A DNA stretch of 45,493 nt from Salinivirgaceae bacterium (GCA_016342715.1 JAEINW010000017.1:1-45493); one strand, 5' to 3'. Shown: positions 28,969 through 39,800, numbered from the stretch's first letter. Program-made: numbers and translations. The notes: generated by a model not told the origin, from the letters alone.

Positions 28969-30165
28969 TTATTGTATTATGAATTTTTTCGTTGCAATTC
29001 CTTTGTCCGTTTTTGCTTTTATAATATAAATTCCGCTTGAAAAATTTATTAGATCAATTGTTGTTTTTGTACTTGATGTATTCAAGGTTTTTACGATTTG
29101 TCCTTGCTCATTAATTATTTGAATTGTTCCATTATTTAATCCAGTGATTTCAATTTTATCATTTGCAGGATTTGGGTAAATACGGATATTGTTTTCTGTA
29201 AAATTATTATTTTGAATAGAGGTAACATAGTCATTGCAATAATAAACGCCAGTGTCAATACATGCAAAAATAGTGATACTGCTAAGTACAGGATTTACTT
29301 TAAACTTGTGAATATTTTTATTGGGTAGCCCTGTATTTAAAAAAGTAAAATTATTAGCAGTTGTATCGTAAATGGCAACTCCTTCGAAAGGTGCAGAAGC
29401 TCCATTAAAGCCAGTGAATATTTTGCCTAAAACATCAAATCCAACGGTGTTCATATTGTCAATATAATATTCTATATTCCATGTATGGCCGAAATTGTAT
29501 GAAATATACAAGCCCGATGAATTTGACATTCCGGTAAACACACCGTATAATATTCCGTTTTGATTAAACGCAATGTCATGAATGATAACGACTGATGATG
29601 ATTGATTCCATGTGTTACCGCTGTCGTCTGAATAATAGGTGGCAAATATGTTGTTTTCTTGAGTTACTACAATATGCTGTTCGTAGAAATCCATAGTAGT
29701 ACATCCTTTGTCCTGAAAGTAGGGAACTGCTTCCCATGTTAGCCCATCGGAAGAGCTCAGCATCCCGTTGTATCTTGTTCCAGCATAATATGTATTATTG
29801 ATAGTATTGTACTTGATGAATGTTGGATTGAAGCAATATTCTACCAAATAAAAAGTGTTGGTTGATAAGTTGAGTTTATAAATACCGTCGGAATAACTTC
29901 CGTTTCCCATGACAAGAAGAATGTTACTTGTGTCAAAGGGAATCGCTTCCATTACCGGAAGACCATAATTAATTGTATTCCATGAAGCACCTACGCCGTT
30001 ATTTACACAAACTCCGCTATCAGTGCAAATTACATCATAACCGTCACTACCCGCACCAAACAAGATGTTGTTGGCATGAATTCCAGTGGGACCGTATGTT
30101 GTCCAGTTGAAACTGAATACAGTCACATACAGGGTCATTAATAATAGTGTAAAAATTGTTTTCAT
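28969..30165 (-). CDS. Secreted protein with T9SS type A sorting domain (BNR/photosystem-like repeat family)
   Basis: Signal peptide; SSDGLTWEAV, SDDSGNTWNQSS repeats; C-term IRIYPNPANDKIEITGL...GIYIIKAKTDKGIATKKFIIQ. Confidence 0.88.
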   Translation of the reverse strand: MKTIFTLLLMTLYVTVFSFNWTTYGPTGIHANNILFGAGSDGYDVICTDSGVCVNNGVGASWNTINYGLPVMEAIPFDTSNILLVMGNGSYSDGIYKLNLSTNTFYLVEYCFNPTFIKYNTINNTYYAGTRYNGMLSSSDGLTWEAVPYFQDKGCTTMDFYEQHIVVTQENNIFATYYSDDSGNTWNQSSSVVIIHDIAFNQNGILYGVFTGMSNSSGLYISYNFGHTWNIEYYIDNMNTVGFDVLGKIFTGFNGASAPFEGVAIYDTTANNFTFLNTGLPNKNIHKFKVNPVLSSITIFACIDTGVYYCNDYVTSIQNNNFTENNIRIYPNPANDKIEITGLNNGTIQIINEQGQIVKTLNTSSTKTTIDLINFSSGIYIIKAKTDKGIATKKFIIQ

Positions 30166-30316
30166 AATTTCTCCATTTTAAAATAATGTTTAATATTTGA
30201 CTATTTCATATTTACATGAGGGGTTTATAAACTATTCCTATTTCTCCATTATTACTATGTTAGGTTAGTACTTTTTTTTGCCTTGTGTATAAAGTGTGTT
30301 GGCTGGCGGTTTAACT

Positions 30317-31045
30317 TTAACAAATTTGTCTTTCATATAATAGTCTTTTTCCGTATGATTCAATAGCACCTTTTCCTCTTAGGAAACAGCTTGTAAGTAA
30401 ATCTATGTCATTAGTGAAATCTAAAGCTTTATTCAGTAATTCTTTTTCTTTATCAGACCACGGTTCATAGGCTCTAGGGTATTGTATTCTTGCTTTTTGT
30501 ATATATTCAGAAAGATTTTCAACTTTAGTAATTTCTAATTCTGAAACTTTTTGTTTTAATTGATTAATTGCATTCTCTGATAGTTTATTAAAGGTTTGCT
30601 GTTGAAAAAAATCAATATTTGACCACGGATCTTCATTCCTTTCTTTTTTTGTTGATGGATAAAATTCATTAAGAAATTCAGTTAAATGATCTGTGAGAAA
30701 ACCTTTTGTTTTAATAAATTTATATTTACCATAAAGTTCGTTTTTATTTATTTCTTCTTGTTTAAATTTCTTTACACCTAGAAGAAAGTTTGTCAATCTA
30801 TTAGGTGTAAGATTAATTTTAGATTGTTTGAAAACTTCGATTGAATTTCTAATATCCTCTTCACTAATTTGAATTTCTTTTCGATTGGTATAAGAGTTTA
30901 ATTTTAACTCATTAATTGCAATTTGAAGAGCTCGAATAACATTTCTTTCATTCAGTACGTTATCTTTTTCAAGTTCTTCTCCTGTAGTAGGGGAATACCC
31001 AGAAGCAAGTGCTTCTAAAATTTCAATTACAGTATTTTTTTCCAT
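30317..31045 (-). CDS. Hypothetical protein, 242 aa
   Basis: Intact ORF with coding-like composition; N-terminal LASGYSPTTGEELEKDNVLNERNVIRALQIAI motif. Confidence 0.7.
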   Translation of the reverse strand: MEKNTVIEILEALASGYSPTTGEELEKDNVLNERNVIRALQIAINELKLNSYTNRKEIQISEEDIRNSIEVFKQSKINLTPNRLTNFLLGVKKFKQEEINKNELYGKYKFIKTKGFLTDHLTEFLNEFYPSTKKERNEDPWSNIDFFQQQTFNKLSENAINQLKQKVSELEITKVENLSEYIQKARIQYPRAYEPWSDKEKELLNKALDFTNDIDLLTSCFLRGKGAIESYGKRLLYERQIC

Positions 31046-31084
31046 AATTTTAATTTTGTAGTGTGCTTTTAGTAACTAGCAGCC

Positions 31085-31320
31085 AATTTACAAGTTATGA
31101 AAAGAGCTGTATTAGTGGCTTGTATCGTTTTAGCAACCTTCATAGTAAATCAATTTCACTCATAAATATAATAATATTTTAATGCGCTCGTGAGCTAAAG
31201 GTTCGAGTACTAATTTAAGCAAATTATATTTTTATAAAAAATAATTTGCTGTAAATCCAAGTTCGAATGAAGTTTCAAGCTGAACATTGTCCGTATTTTT
31301 TATGCATTGTGTGTGCTCAT
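31085..31320. repeat. Dispersed intergenic repeat, copy B
   Basis: ATTAGTGGCTTGTA, CATAGTAAATCAATTTCACTC, GCGCTCGTGAGCTAAAGGTTCGAGT, AATTTAAGCAAATTAT, CGTATTTTTTATGCATTGTG. Confidence 0.75.
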
Positions 31321-31371
31321 AATGGCTTCCATAGCCCACACTTGTAAGGTATAGTTGATATTTTCCAAAGA

Positions 31372-31660
31372 GTGTGATTAAAGTTGATAAAGACATTAAC
31401 AATAATCAAGTCTCGAAATGCTTAGCAGTGGGGCATTAAAGTTGAAGGAAAGGGCGCAGTGGGCAACCACAGGTATGAACCGACCAAAGGGAATAACTAA
31501 AAAGCTGTAGGCATGATCTGTACTGACGAACGGATATTGTAGAACTATAGTAAATCATACAAGGTGTATATGAGGCATATTGAGTTCGATAAGGTGACAC
31601 ACCTCGCCTAAGTAAACTGAAATGAAGCTGAAACAGGCTAAAGTCGTCCCAATTATTCAC
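31372..31660 (+). mobile_element. Probable 3'-truncated group II intron remnant (5' ribozyme domain only)
   Basis: GTGTG 5' consensus (GUGYG) at 31372; structured purine-rich non-coding RNA-like sequence with GTGG-GCAA-CCAC GNRA hairpin and AGGTGT/ACACCT pairing; no RT ORF or domain V downstream. Confidence 0.5.
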
Positions 31661-31814
31661 TTCACTTCACCGCTTTTTGCTATATTGCGTGTTAACAACT
31701 GGCTTTCTTTTCAGTATTCAATTGTTTATCATTTTAAGTACTAATTATTCTTGATTGCACAATAGATATCCTAGATGCTTAAAATTAAGGAATTTAGCAT
31801 GTTTTGTTTAAGTT

Positions 31815-33410
31815 TTATTTTAAGTGATTAAGACGTTTTGTTTCAACAAATTTATTGTCAACATTAAGAGAATAGAAAAATATTCCACTTGAATATTTAT
31901 TTGCATTCCATATTACCTCATGTTCACCGGCATTAAGTCTTTCGTTTACAATCGTTTCTACTTCTTGCCCCAAAATATTAAAAATTTTAAGTGATACCTT
32001 ATTTTCTTTTGGAATAGTAAAATGTATTGTTGTATATGAATTGAACGGATTTGGATAATTTTGTGAGAGTGAAAATTCGCTCGGTGTTTGATTGTTTTCA
32101 AGTATACCTGTTGGTCTCGAATATTCATAAGCACCCATATCAATTCTGCCCCCTATAATTCTGGCATTCCCGTCAATATCGTATAACGGAAGATGTAAGC
32201 CACTTGTATCAGGACTACCTGCGTTATTGCACGGAGAATTTTTTGTTAAATGATAATCATAATTATTTTCATCAACAAAAAACGGATTTTCATTTATATT
32301 TCCTTCGCCTGCCCAATCTTCTGAAATATTTGAATAAGTTATTATCACAGAATCTTGAGGCCCGAAATAATCGATTTGGTCAGGTGTATTACCCCATATT
32401 ATAGAATTTATTAATAATGTTGAATAACAATAAATTCCTCCGCTTTCAACTGAAGCTGAATTATTTGCTATTGTTACATTGATTAATTTTGTATTTACAA
32501 TTCCTTCGTAATAAATGCCTGCACCATATTCTGAATTATTATCAGTAATGAGAACATTTTTTAATGTAGGACAATTATTTTCACCACCAAAATTCCAAAA
32601 TAATATTCCTCCTGCCAGAAAATTAGAAGAATTTTTTGATATTATAGAATTTTCAATTAACGGATTTGCATCTGCAATATAGCATCCTCCACAAACTGAT
32701 GTAGCGTGATTTTCGGAAACAATTAAGTTCGTCAATATTGGATTTGATTCAATTATTACTATACCACTTCCGTTATTTGCAGAATTGTTATTAATGTCAA
32801 TATTTGTAAAAGTTGTATTTGCATTGACCCAATTCATTATCCCGCCACCTACATGCGAGGAATTATTTGATATTGTTAAGTTTTCAAAACAAGAATTTGT
32901 TTCTTTTAAAAAAATACCGCCACCCCAATCAGCAACCGAATTCTGATTTATTATTAAGTTTTTAAATTGGGGATTTGCGGAAATACAACAAATTCCGCCA
33001 CCTGCATATACCCAAAACTCGGGAGTATCATCATAAGGTTGAATATAATTGCCGCTTCCGTTTGTTATAGAAAAACCGCATAAGACAGCAGTAGAATTTT
33101 CGTCGTTATTAAACGTAACCACACTACCAAAATCTGAATTAACAAGACTTCCTCCGTCAATTACTGTTTGCGTAATATAATTTTCGTCGTGTGTTGTCAG
33201 GAACCAGGAAGCTACCACAATATTTTTACCATTGAAATTTACGTTCTCATAGTAAGTGCCCGGGGCAACAAGAACCGTATCATGCTCCAAAGCTGTATTC
33301 ATTCCCTGCTGAATAGATGGTTGGTCGGCTGGAACGTTGACGATAGCAGCATTCAAAAAGGAGGTAAAAATTAGTAAGCTAAGTAATATAATTATATTTT
33401 TCATTTTCAA
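31815..33410 (-). CDS. Secreted right-handed parallel beta-helix protein with T9SS sorting domain
   Basis: Signal peptide; repeated NNSA..GGGI / NPILTNLIVSEN units; C-term FSLSQNYPNPFNSYTTIHFTIPKENKVSLKIFNILGQEVETIV. Confidence 0.9.
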   Translation of the reverse strand: MKMKNIIILLSLLIFTSFLNAAIVNVPADQPSIQQGMNTALEHDTVLVAPGTYYENVNFNGKNIVVASWFLTTHDENYITQTVIDGGSLVNSDFGSVVTFNNDENSTAVLCGFSITNGSGNYIQPYDDTPEFWVYAGGGICCISANPQFKNLIINQNSVADWGGGIFLKETNSCFENLTISNNSSHVGGGIMNWVNANTTFTNIDINNNSANNGSGIVIIESNPILTNLIVSENHATSVCGGCYIADANPLIENSIISKNSSNFLAGGILFWNFGGENNCPTLKNVLITDNNSEYGAGIYYEGIVNTKLINVTIANNSASVESGGIYCYSTLLINSIIWGNTPDQIDYFGPQDSVIITYSNISEDWAGEGNINENPFFVDENNYDYHLTKNSPCNNAGSPDTSGLHLPLYDIDGNARIIGGRIDMGAYEYSRPTGILENNQTPSEFSLSQNYPNPFNSYTTIHFTIPKENKVSLKIFNILGQEVETIVNERLNAGEHEVIWNANKYSSGIFFYSLNVDNKFVETKRLNHLK

Positions 33411-33703
33411 TAAGGTTTCAATTTATTGTTGAATTTAAATTATAAATGCAATTTTTTCGGATAAGCTGGTGTGGTCAGCAATCTTTCCGATTGGTTTGTT
33501 TTGTATGTCATTATATGTTTTTGCATCATGTTGTATACTGTAGTTGTCTTTTTTGCCTTGTTGTAAACAACGGATGGTTCTGAATAGTTGCCGAATGTGG
33601 GTTACTTCCCTTTCCATATACGATGAATATAGCGCGGGCTAAAACTGTTGAATAACCTACTAGACGGCAATTATTTATGATCTAATTGTTGGTAACTGTA
33701 TTT

Positions 33704-35065
33704 TTATTCTACAGCATAAACAGCATATCCGCGTGAAGGAGCCCAAAATTCCCCCCAGAAATTATAAGTCTTCGCATCTTGAGGCGAATTTGAATCATTG
33801 TTACCTCTCCATGCTACAGGTTTAAAACTACAATTCTCCCATTGGGTTTTCACACATTTACCAGCCCAGCGACCTTCATTTTTATTAAGGACATATACTA
33901 AGCCTTTTTTATCGTTAAACCCTCTTCTTTGCATAATGTATAAGCCTGAATCTGCATACAAAACATCGGCGTCTCCTCCCGCATATTTTTCATGAGCAGA
34001 AATAAGTGCATCAATTCCGCTATTGTTTTCTGACTGTGCTAAATCAAAATTGAAATAATCTTGCCAAAAAACACATGGATAACCAGGGTGAGTAAGTATA
34101 AACGAATATGCAAGCATTTTATCAGCAAAAATCTCTTTATCAGAAACATCAGGATGAGGCCAGCACGTATCATGGTTTTCTACAAAAGTAACAGCATTAT
34201 ATGGCCTATCCAACAAAGTATTATTCCAATAAGCTAAGTCTCTTAAATCATACTCTTTATCAAGACAAAGTTTTCTTAATTTACTTCTCAATGGGAAATC
34301 AAAAGCAGAAACAGGATTATCTGAGAAATTATTGATTTCATTTAACCAATATTCTATAGTTTGGTCATTATCATCCCAAAGCTCTCCAACTCCAAAAGGC
34401 TTATAATATTCAGAAAAATCATTAGATACTTTGTATCTCATTTCCTGAATAGATTTAGTCATCCAGCCTCCATATCCTTTAACACAATCGTACCTAAAAC
34501 CATCAAAACCGATTTCTTCAATTAGCCATTTACAGTAATCTAATATTTCTTTATATATCAAAGGATTTCTATGGCATAAGTCTGTTTTAGAATATCCGCC
34601 AAATGTACTTCCATCATAAGATTCATAAACAGATGGGTGAAAAGAATCATAATCTCTTTCAAATTTTCCACTTTTTGGACTAAATTTTGTGTACCATTTA
34701 TCTCCTGTATGAGGATTTTCTTCTAATTCACCACCACTACAATGGTTAAAAACTAAATCTGCTAAAACTTGCATATCCTCGTTATGGGCTGTTCTGATTA
34801 GGGAAAGTAAGTCATCTTTCGAACCATACCACGTTTCTTTTCCGTCATGATGCTTTTGCTGAAACTCTCCTAAATCATAAAAATCACTAGGGTCATACCC
34901 CATACTAATAACATCTTGTGCTTTACAAGCAGGAGGTAACCATAAAGCTGTTATACCTGAATTTTTTAATTGAGGTATTTTTTCTTTAACATGTTTCCAC
35001 CATTTGAACTCTTGATTTGCAACTCTTGGACAATCCCAATAGAATGCTTGCATTAAAACTCCCAT
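33704..35065 (-). CDS. Alpha-amylase (GH13), no signal peptide
   Basis: VLADLVFNHCSGGE; FDGFRYDCVKGYGG; GVGELWDDN; VTFVENHDT (GH13 conserved regions). Confidence 0.92.
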   Translation of the reverse strand: MGVLMQAFYWDCPRVANQEFKWWKHVKEKIPQLKNSGITALWLPPACKAQDVISMGYDPSDFYDLGEFQQKHHDGKETWYGSKDDLLSLIRTAHNEDMQVLADLVFNHCSGGELEENPHTGDKWYTKFSPKSGKFERDYDSFHPSVYESYDGSTFGGYSKTDLCHRNPLIYKEILDYCKWLIEEIGFDGFRYDCVKGYGGWMTKSIQEMRYKVSNDFSEYYKPFGVGELWDDNDQTIEYWLNEINNFSDNPVSAFDFPLRSKLRKLCLDKEYDLRDLAYWNNTLLDRPYNAVTFVENHDTCWPHPDVSDKEIFADKMLAYSFILTHPGYPCVFWQDYFNFDLAQSENNSGIDALISAHEKYAGGDADVLYADSGLYIMQRRGFNDKKGLVYVLNKNEGRWAGKCVKTQWENCSFKPVAWRGNNDSNSPQDAKTYNFWGEFWAPSRGYAVYAVE

Positions 35066-35117
35066 AGTATTTGCATTTATGTGAAATAATATTGTAGTGT
35101 ATTCTTCTAGCTATTGT

Positions 35118-35300
35118 TGCCAACGATAATGCTATGAAAAGTACGGTATTAGTGGCTTGTGGCGTTTTTAGTCCCTTCATAGCAAATCAATTTTCGAGTG
35201 CCAATTTAAGCAAATTATTTCTATACGAGAAATTGTTTGCGGGCTGTCAAGTACAGAATAGTTTTGCAATAGCACCGTATTAGTATTTTTTGTAGGTTTT
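35118..35300. repeat. Dispersed intergenic repeat, copy C
   Basis: GCTATGAAAAGTACGGTATTAGTGGCTTGT, CTTCATAGCAAATCAATTTTC, TCGAGTGCCAATTTAAGCAAATTATTT, CCGTATTAGTATTTTTTGTAGG. Confidence 0.72.
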
Positions 35301-35506
35301 GTTATCATTTGTGTTTTGATTGGTTCGCATAACAAAACTATATCAAGGATTGTATTAATAGACTATTGAGTGCAAATATTTTACAAGAAAAGCGATCAAA
35401 TGATAGATAGTAAAGTTTAAAAAAAAATATTAATGAATTTGAACAAGATTACCATAACGGAGTTCTTATTTTAGACTTTTGAATTATCCAATTTAAAATC
35501 TCATTT

Positions 35507-37906
35507 ATGAGGCTGATATCTTATGTTGTTTTAAGCTTTTTTTTACTTATTTCTGCTCAGAGTTTTTCTTCAGAACGAAAAAAAATTCTTGTACTGCATT
35601 CTTATCATCAGGGATTGCGGTGGACTGATAATGTAAATCTAGGTATCAAGGAAGTTATGGATTCATTGGGAAATGAATACGAATTGGATTACGAATATCT
35701 TGATACAAAACAGAATCCTTCCTTGGAATATCTTAATAAACTAGTTGAGCTATACGACCTGAAATTGGAAAAGGAAGAATACGATGCCATTATCGTTTCC
35801 GATAATAATGCCTTATCTTTTGTAAAAGATCACCGAAATAAGTTTTTTAATAATACACCGATCATTTTTTGTGGAATTAATCATTTCAAAAATGAATTCA
35901 TTGAGGGCTTAAACAATATTACCGGAGTTGCCGAAGTAGTAGATTTGGAAGGGACTATTGATTTGGTGCTGAGCACCAGACCAAACACCAAACATCTTCT
36001 TATTATCAACGATAACAAAACGACTACAGCCAGGTTGAACAAACAACTGCTACTTGATCTTGAAAATAAATATACGAAGAGGCTGAATTTTATTTATTAC
36101 GAGGATCAAAGTCTTGAGGAATTGGTTGGAAATATCCAAAAAGTTAAAGGGGACACTTCAATTTTATTACTGACTTTCAATAAAGATAAAAATGGAAAGT
36201 TCATTAGTTTTCAGGATAATTTAGATATTATAGTGCCCCAATGCAGCGTGCCCGTTTATATTGCATGGGCATTTTTCATATCCGATGGGGTACTTGGTGG
36301 AAAGGTGGTGAGTGGGAAACTTCATGGGAGAATGGCAGCTCAAATGCTTGTTAAAGTAATTTCCGGAACACCCGCAGATTCAATTCCAATTTACCTTAAA
36401 CCGCTTGACAGGTATGTGGTTAATTACAACGAGCTTAAGCGTTTTAATATAGATAAGACGACCCTTCCCCTTGAAACTTATATTGTAAACGAACCCCAGA
36501 CCTTTTATAGTGAAAACAAGGAATGGGTTCATATTATTTTTGGGATCCTATTTCTTGCAATTGTTATAATAATTGTTCTTTCCAGGGCTGTTTTACTTAG
36601 AGTTAAGGCAGAAAAAGCCTTAATGAGAGAACGGAATCTATTAAAGATATCCATAATGCATGAGCGCTTGATTGGTAAGATAGGACGTTTGTTAAATGCT
36701 TCGGAAGACTTTAAAAATGTTTTGGATGATGTCTTAAAATTGATGACCGATCAGTTAAATGTTGCAAGGATAAGTCTCTATTCTTTTAATGATTCATTAA
36801 ATTCAGGTGTAAAAATTAAGAGTCGTGTTTCAACTAAAGGTGAACGTATAAAGGATGTTGATCAGTTTTATTTTTCTGAAATTAAGGATATTATTACCAG
36901 AGTAAAAATGAATCTAAGTATCGTTTCTCACGATTTATCAGACCTAAATAAAAAGGAACAAGATTATTATAGGAAAAGAAATATAAAAGCTGTTGTTGTA
37001 TTGCCAGTGATGGTTGAGAATGAAGTGCGGGGCTTGATGGGGTTTTCACAAAATACGGTTCATCATTGGACCAGAGATGAAATCAGTATCTTTTATTCTA
37101 CCGTCAACATGATAGCGAATGCATGGGAGCGTAATTCTTTAATGAACGATAGATTAGAAGCGGAGCAAAAAAATATAGAGGCCGTGAGAATGTTGGAGGA
37201 ATCGTCTCTCCTGGCATCAATTGGGGTTTTGTCTGCGGGGATAACTCATGAAATTAATCAGCCTTTAAATGCTATTAAAATTACGGCTGATAGTGTTTTG
37301 TATTGGCAGAAGAGAAATCCTGGCCTATTGCCCGAAATGTTTGTTCGGAAAATTAATACGATTTCGGAAGAAACCTCACGCATTGATTCAATCATCAAAC
37401 ACATGCGAACATTTTATGACAAACAACCTGTGGCTTTGAATGAGACCATAGATATGGTTGAAGGGGTGAAACGATCTTTGTCTTTGGTTAAACGTCAAGT
37501 GAGTGATCATAGCATTGAATTGGTTGAAGAACTTCCTAAAACACCTTTGCTTGTGTGTGCAAATTATGTGCAGTTTGAACAGATTGTTATAAATTTGGTT
37601 GTAAATGCAATCCATTCTCTGGATCAGGTTCAAAAGGATACTAAAAAAATAAGACTCCATGTTTATCAGGATTCCACTCATGGTATTTTGGAAATTCATG
37701 ATAATGGTGAAGGGATTGATAATTCTATTCGTGAGAAAATATATGATCCTCTTTTCACAACAAAAGGATCAGAAAGTGGAAGCGGCTTGGGTATGGCCAT
37801 AGTAAAATTGTTTATTGATAGATTTCAGGGTGAAATATCAGATTATAATAATGATGAAGGGGGAGCTAGTTTTATATTGCGTTTTAAATTACACGATCAG
37901 ATATAA
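35507..37906 (+). CDS. Sensor histidine kinase: ABC-substrate-binding-type sensor, TM, GAF, HisKA, HATPase
   Basis: [23 protein letters not shown] periplasmic domain; TM near residue 350; H-box [49 protein letters not shown]. Confidence 0.92.
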   Translation: MRLISYVVLSFFLLISAQSFSSERKKILVLHSYHQGLRWTDNVNLGIKEVMDSLGNEYELDYEYLDTKQNPSLEYLNKLVELYDLKLEKEEYDAIIVSDNNALSFVKDHRNKFFNNTPIIFCGINHFKNEFIEGLNNITGVAEVVDLEGTIDLVLSTRPNTKHLLIINDNKTTTARLNKQLLLDLENKYTKRLNFIYYEDQSLEELVGNIQKVKGDTSILLLTFNKDKNGKFISFQDNLDIIVPQCSVPVYIAWAFFISDGVLGGKVVSGKLHGRMAAQMLVKVISGTPADSIPIYLKPLDRYVVNYNELKRFNIDKTTLPLETYIVNEPQTFYSENKEWVHIIFGILFLAIVIIIVLSRAVLLRVKAEKALMRERNLLKISIMHERLIGKIGRLLNASEDFKNVLDDVLKLMTDQLNVARISLYSFNDSLNSGVKIKSRVSTKGERIKDVDQFYFSEIKDIITRVKMNLSIVSHDLSDLNKKEQDYYRKRNIKAVVVLPVMVENEVRGLMGFSQNTVHHWTRDEISIFYSTVNMIANAWERNSLMNDRLEAEQKNIEAVRMLEESSLLASIGVLSAGITHEINQPLNAIKITADSVLYWQKRNPGLLPEMFVRKINTISEETSRIDSIIKHMRTFYDKQPVALNETIDMVEGVKRSLSLVKRQVSDHSIELVEELPKTPLLVCANYVQFEQIVINLVVNAIHSLDQVQKDTKKIRLHVYQDSTHGILEIHDNGEGIDNSIREKIYDPLFTTKGSESGSGLGMAIVKLFIDRFQGEISDYNNDEGGASFILRFKLHDQI

Positions 37907-38057
37907 TGTACCATAATATAGGAAATAGTTAACGAATAAAACGAGCCATGATGTTGCTGAATAAGAGATGTATACTGACGGGAGCAGAGCCGTGCACCGA
38001 ACTTTTTCGAAAGGATTTGGTGCGTTTGATCTGACCATTAAAAATAAATTATAAAAG

Positions 38058-39503
38058 ATGAATATTCTTATTGTTGATGATGATAAATCAAGTGGTTCTG
38101 CAGTGGCAGAATTCATTGAGGAGCAGCTGGGTCATAAAATTAAACTTTGTCATAATGGTGAAGATGCCTTGTCTTTTTTAAAGGATGACGATTATCAAAT
38201 GGTTATATCTGACATAAGAATGCCAGGTATTTCGGGTTTAGATCTTTTGAAAAGAATAAAGCAATTACCCAATGGAGCAACCATTGAAGTTGTTATAATG
38301 ACTGGTTTCGGAGATATGGAAACATCTATTGAAGCCTTGCGTGGTGGGGCTTACGATTATTTACTTAAACCTGTTAATATTGAGGAGTTAGCCATTCTGA
38401 TTGAACGTATTGCTGAGAATATTCGATTAAAATATGAAAACAGCCATTTAAAAGAGAATTTTAAACAGGAAATTTCCAATGTAAAAAAGGAAGAGGCTGA
38501 AAGAATTAAATACTATCAAACAACCATTCGAGAAATCACCAGTGTTGGTAAAGTTGGTGTTTTTTCTGATGCAATGCGTGAAGTAGTTAAGATGGCAGAA
38601 CAATTTCATGAAGACAGAACCGTACCTGTTTTGATTGAAGGGGAGACGGGTACAGGAAAAGAGGTGATGGCTCGTTTGGTTCATTTTGGGCAACAAATTG
38701 ATATTCTTCAACCTTTCATATCCATCAACTGTTCCGCCATATCACCAACTTTGTTCGAAAGTGAACTTTTTGGATACGATGAAGGCGCATTTACCGGAGC
38801 CCGGAAAGAGGGGAAATTAGGAAAACTGGAACTGGCACAAGGGGGAACGCTGTTTTTGGATGAAATTGGTGAATTGCCTCTTGATATGCAACCCAAATTG
38901 TTGCGGGTTTTAGAGCAAAAGGAGATGTATCGGGTTGGTGGAAACAAACCCATAGTTTTGGATGTCAGAGTCATTTTTGCCACAAATCGAAATCTGAAAC
39001 AAATGGTGGCAGAAAAAACCTTCCGAAGTGATCTGTATTATCGGTTGAATACGGGTAGGCTGTTTATTCCTCCATTACGCGAACGCAAAGAGGCTATTTT
39101 ATCCTTTTCACAAGTTTTTTTGGATCAGTATTCTAAAAAACGGGGACGTAAATTCCGCTTTATTAGTAAGGAGGCAAAAAAAATGATGCAGGAATACGAT
39201 TGGCCGGGAAATATCAGAGAACTTAAAAACTCCATTGAAAGAGCCACATTGCTATTTGATGATATTGAGTTACGACCTGAGCATTTACGGTTTTTACAAG
39301 CTGAGGATAATGAATTCCAGGCCTCAGAACGACCCATTGTTCCCGGAAGAATTGTATTGCCTGAAGATGAATTACCCATTGAGCAGTTGGAGTTGGAGAT
39401 TGTTCAAAAAGCCTTGAAAAAATTCGAAAATAACAAATCTAAAACTGCCGACTACTTGGGTATTACACGAAGTGCGCTTCGAAGTAGAATGAATAAACTT
39501 TAG
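38058..39503 (+). CDS. Sigma54-dependent response regulator (NtrC family: REC-AAA+-HTH)
   Basis: VDDDKSSGSA, ISDIRMPGISGLDLL; EGETGTGKEVMARLVH; ESELFGYDEGAFTGARKEG (GAFTGA); C-terminal Fis-like HTH NKSKTADYLGITRSALRSRM. Confidence 0.96.
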   Translation: MNILIVDDDKSSGSAVAEFIEEQLGHKIKLCHNGEDALSFLKDDDYQMVISDIRMPGISGLDLLKRIKQLPNGATIEVVIMTGFGDMETSIEALRGGAYDYLLKPVNIEELAILIERIAENIRLKYENSHLKENFKQEISNVKKEEAERIKYYQTTIREITSVGKVGVFSDAMREVVKMAEQFHEDRTVPVLIEGETGTGKEVMARLVHFGQQIDILQPFISINCSAISPTLFESELFGYDEGAFTGARKEGKLGKLELAQGGTLFLDEIGELPLDMQPKLLRVLEQKEMYRVGGNKPIVLDVRVIFATNRNLKQMVAEKTFRSDLYYRLNTGRLFIPPLRERKEAILSFSQVFLDQYSKKRGRKFRFISKEAKKMMQEYDWPGNIRELKNSIERATLLFDDIELRPEHLRFLQAEDNEFQASERPIVPGRIVLPEDELPIEQLELEIVQKALKKFENNKSKTADYLGITRSALRSRMNKL

Positions 39504-39550
39504 GTATTCCTTAGACATCTTCTTTAAAAACATAAATAAACAATAATATT

Positions 39551-39602
39551 ATAGTCAATCTTACTTGTGTATAGCTCACATGTAGGATTGACTATTTTTT
39601 TT
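39551..39602 (+). terminator. Rho-independent terminator after the response regulator
   Basis: ATAGTCAATCTTACTTGTG-TATAGCT-CACATGTAGGATTGACTAT followed by T-run. Confidence 0.9.
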
Positions 39603-39800
39603 GTATGATTTTGTATATGTGTTTATCCCAAATCGATCATTAGAAAAGAGAAACGTGGCGTAAGGATTACTATTGCCAGATTTCAACAAATTCAGAATTA
39701 AAAAATATTGCGTTTCAACTTTTTGAAATGTGTAAATTTTGTTCGTCTGGATGTCATTGCGAGTATTATAAATCCTGTTAATTATATGACTGTTTTTTAC

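Noticed and set aside
31436-31660. 74-aa minus-strand ORF MNNWDDFSLFQLHFSLLRRG...
   Set aside because: Falls wholly inside the structured group II intron-like sequence; most likely a spurious antisense ORF.
28700-35300. CRISPR array
   Set aside because: Repeats are long, imperfect and separated by whole genes; no short regularly spaced repeats or cas genes.
27637-35400. Classical integron with attC sites
   Set aside because: Repeats show TTAG/CTAA cores but do not fit the RYYYAAC...GTTRRRY consensus and no IntI is visible; only the cassette-like logic is retained as a hypothesis.
39751-39763. ATGTCATTGCGAG word resembling widespread GTCATTGCGAGGAGCGAAGCGA-type repeats
   Set aside because: Only a 13-nt match, lacks the remainder of the palindrome; chance cannot be excluded.
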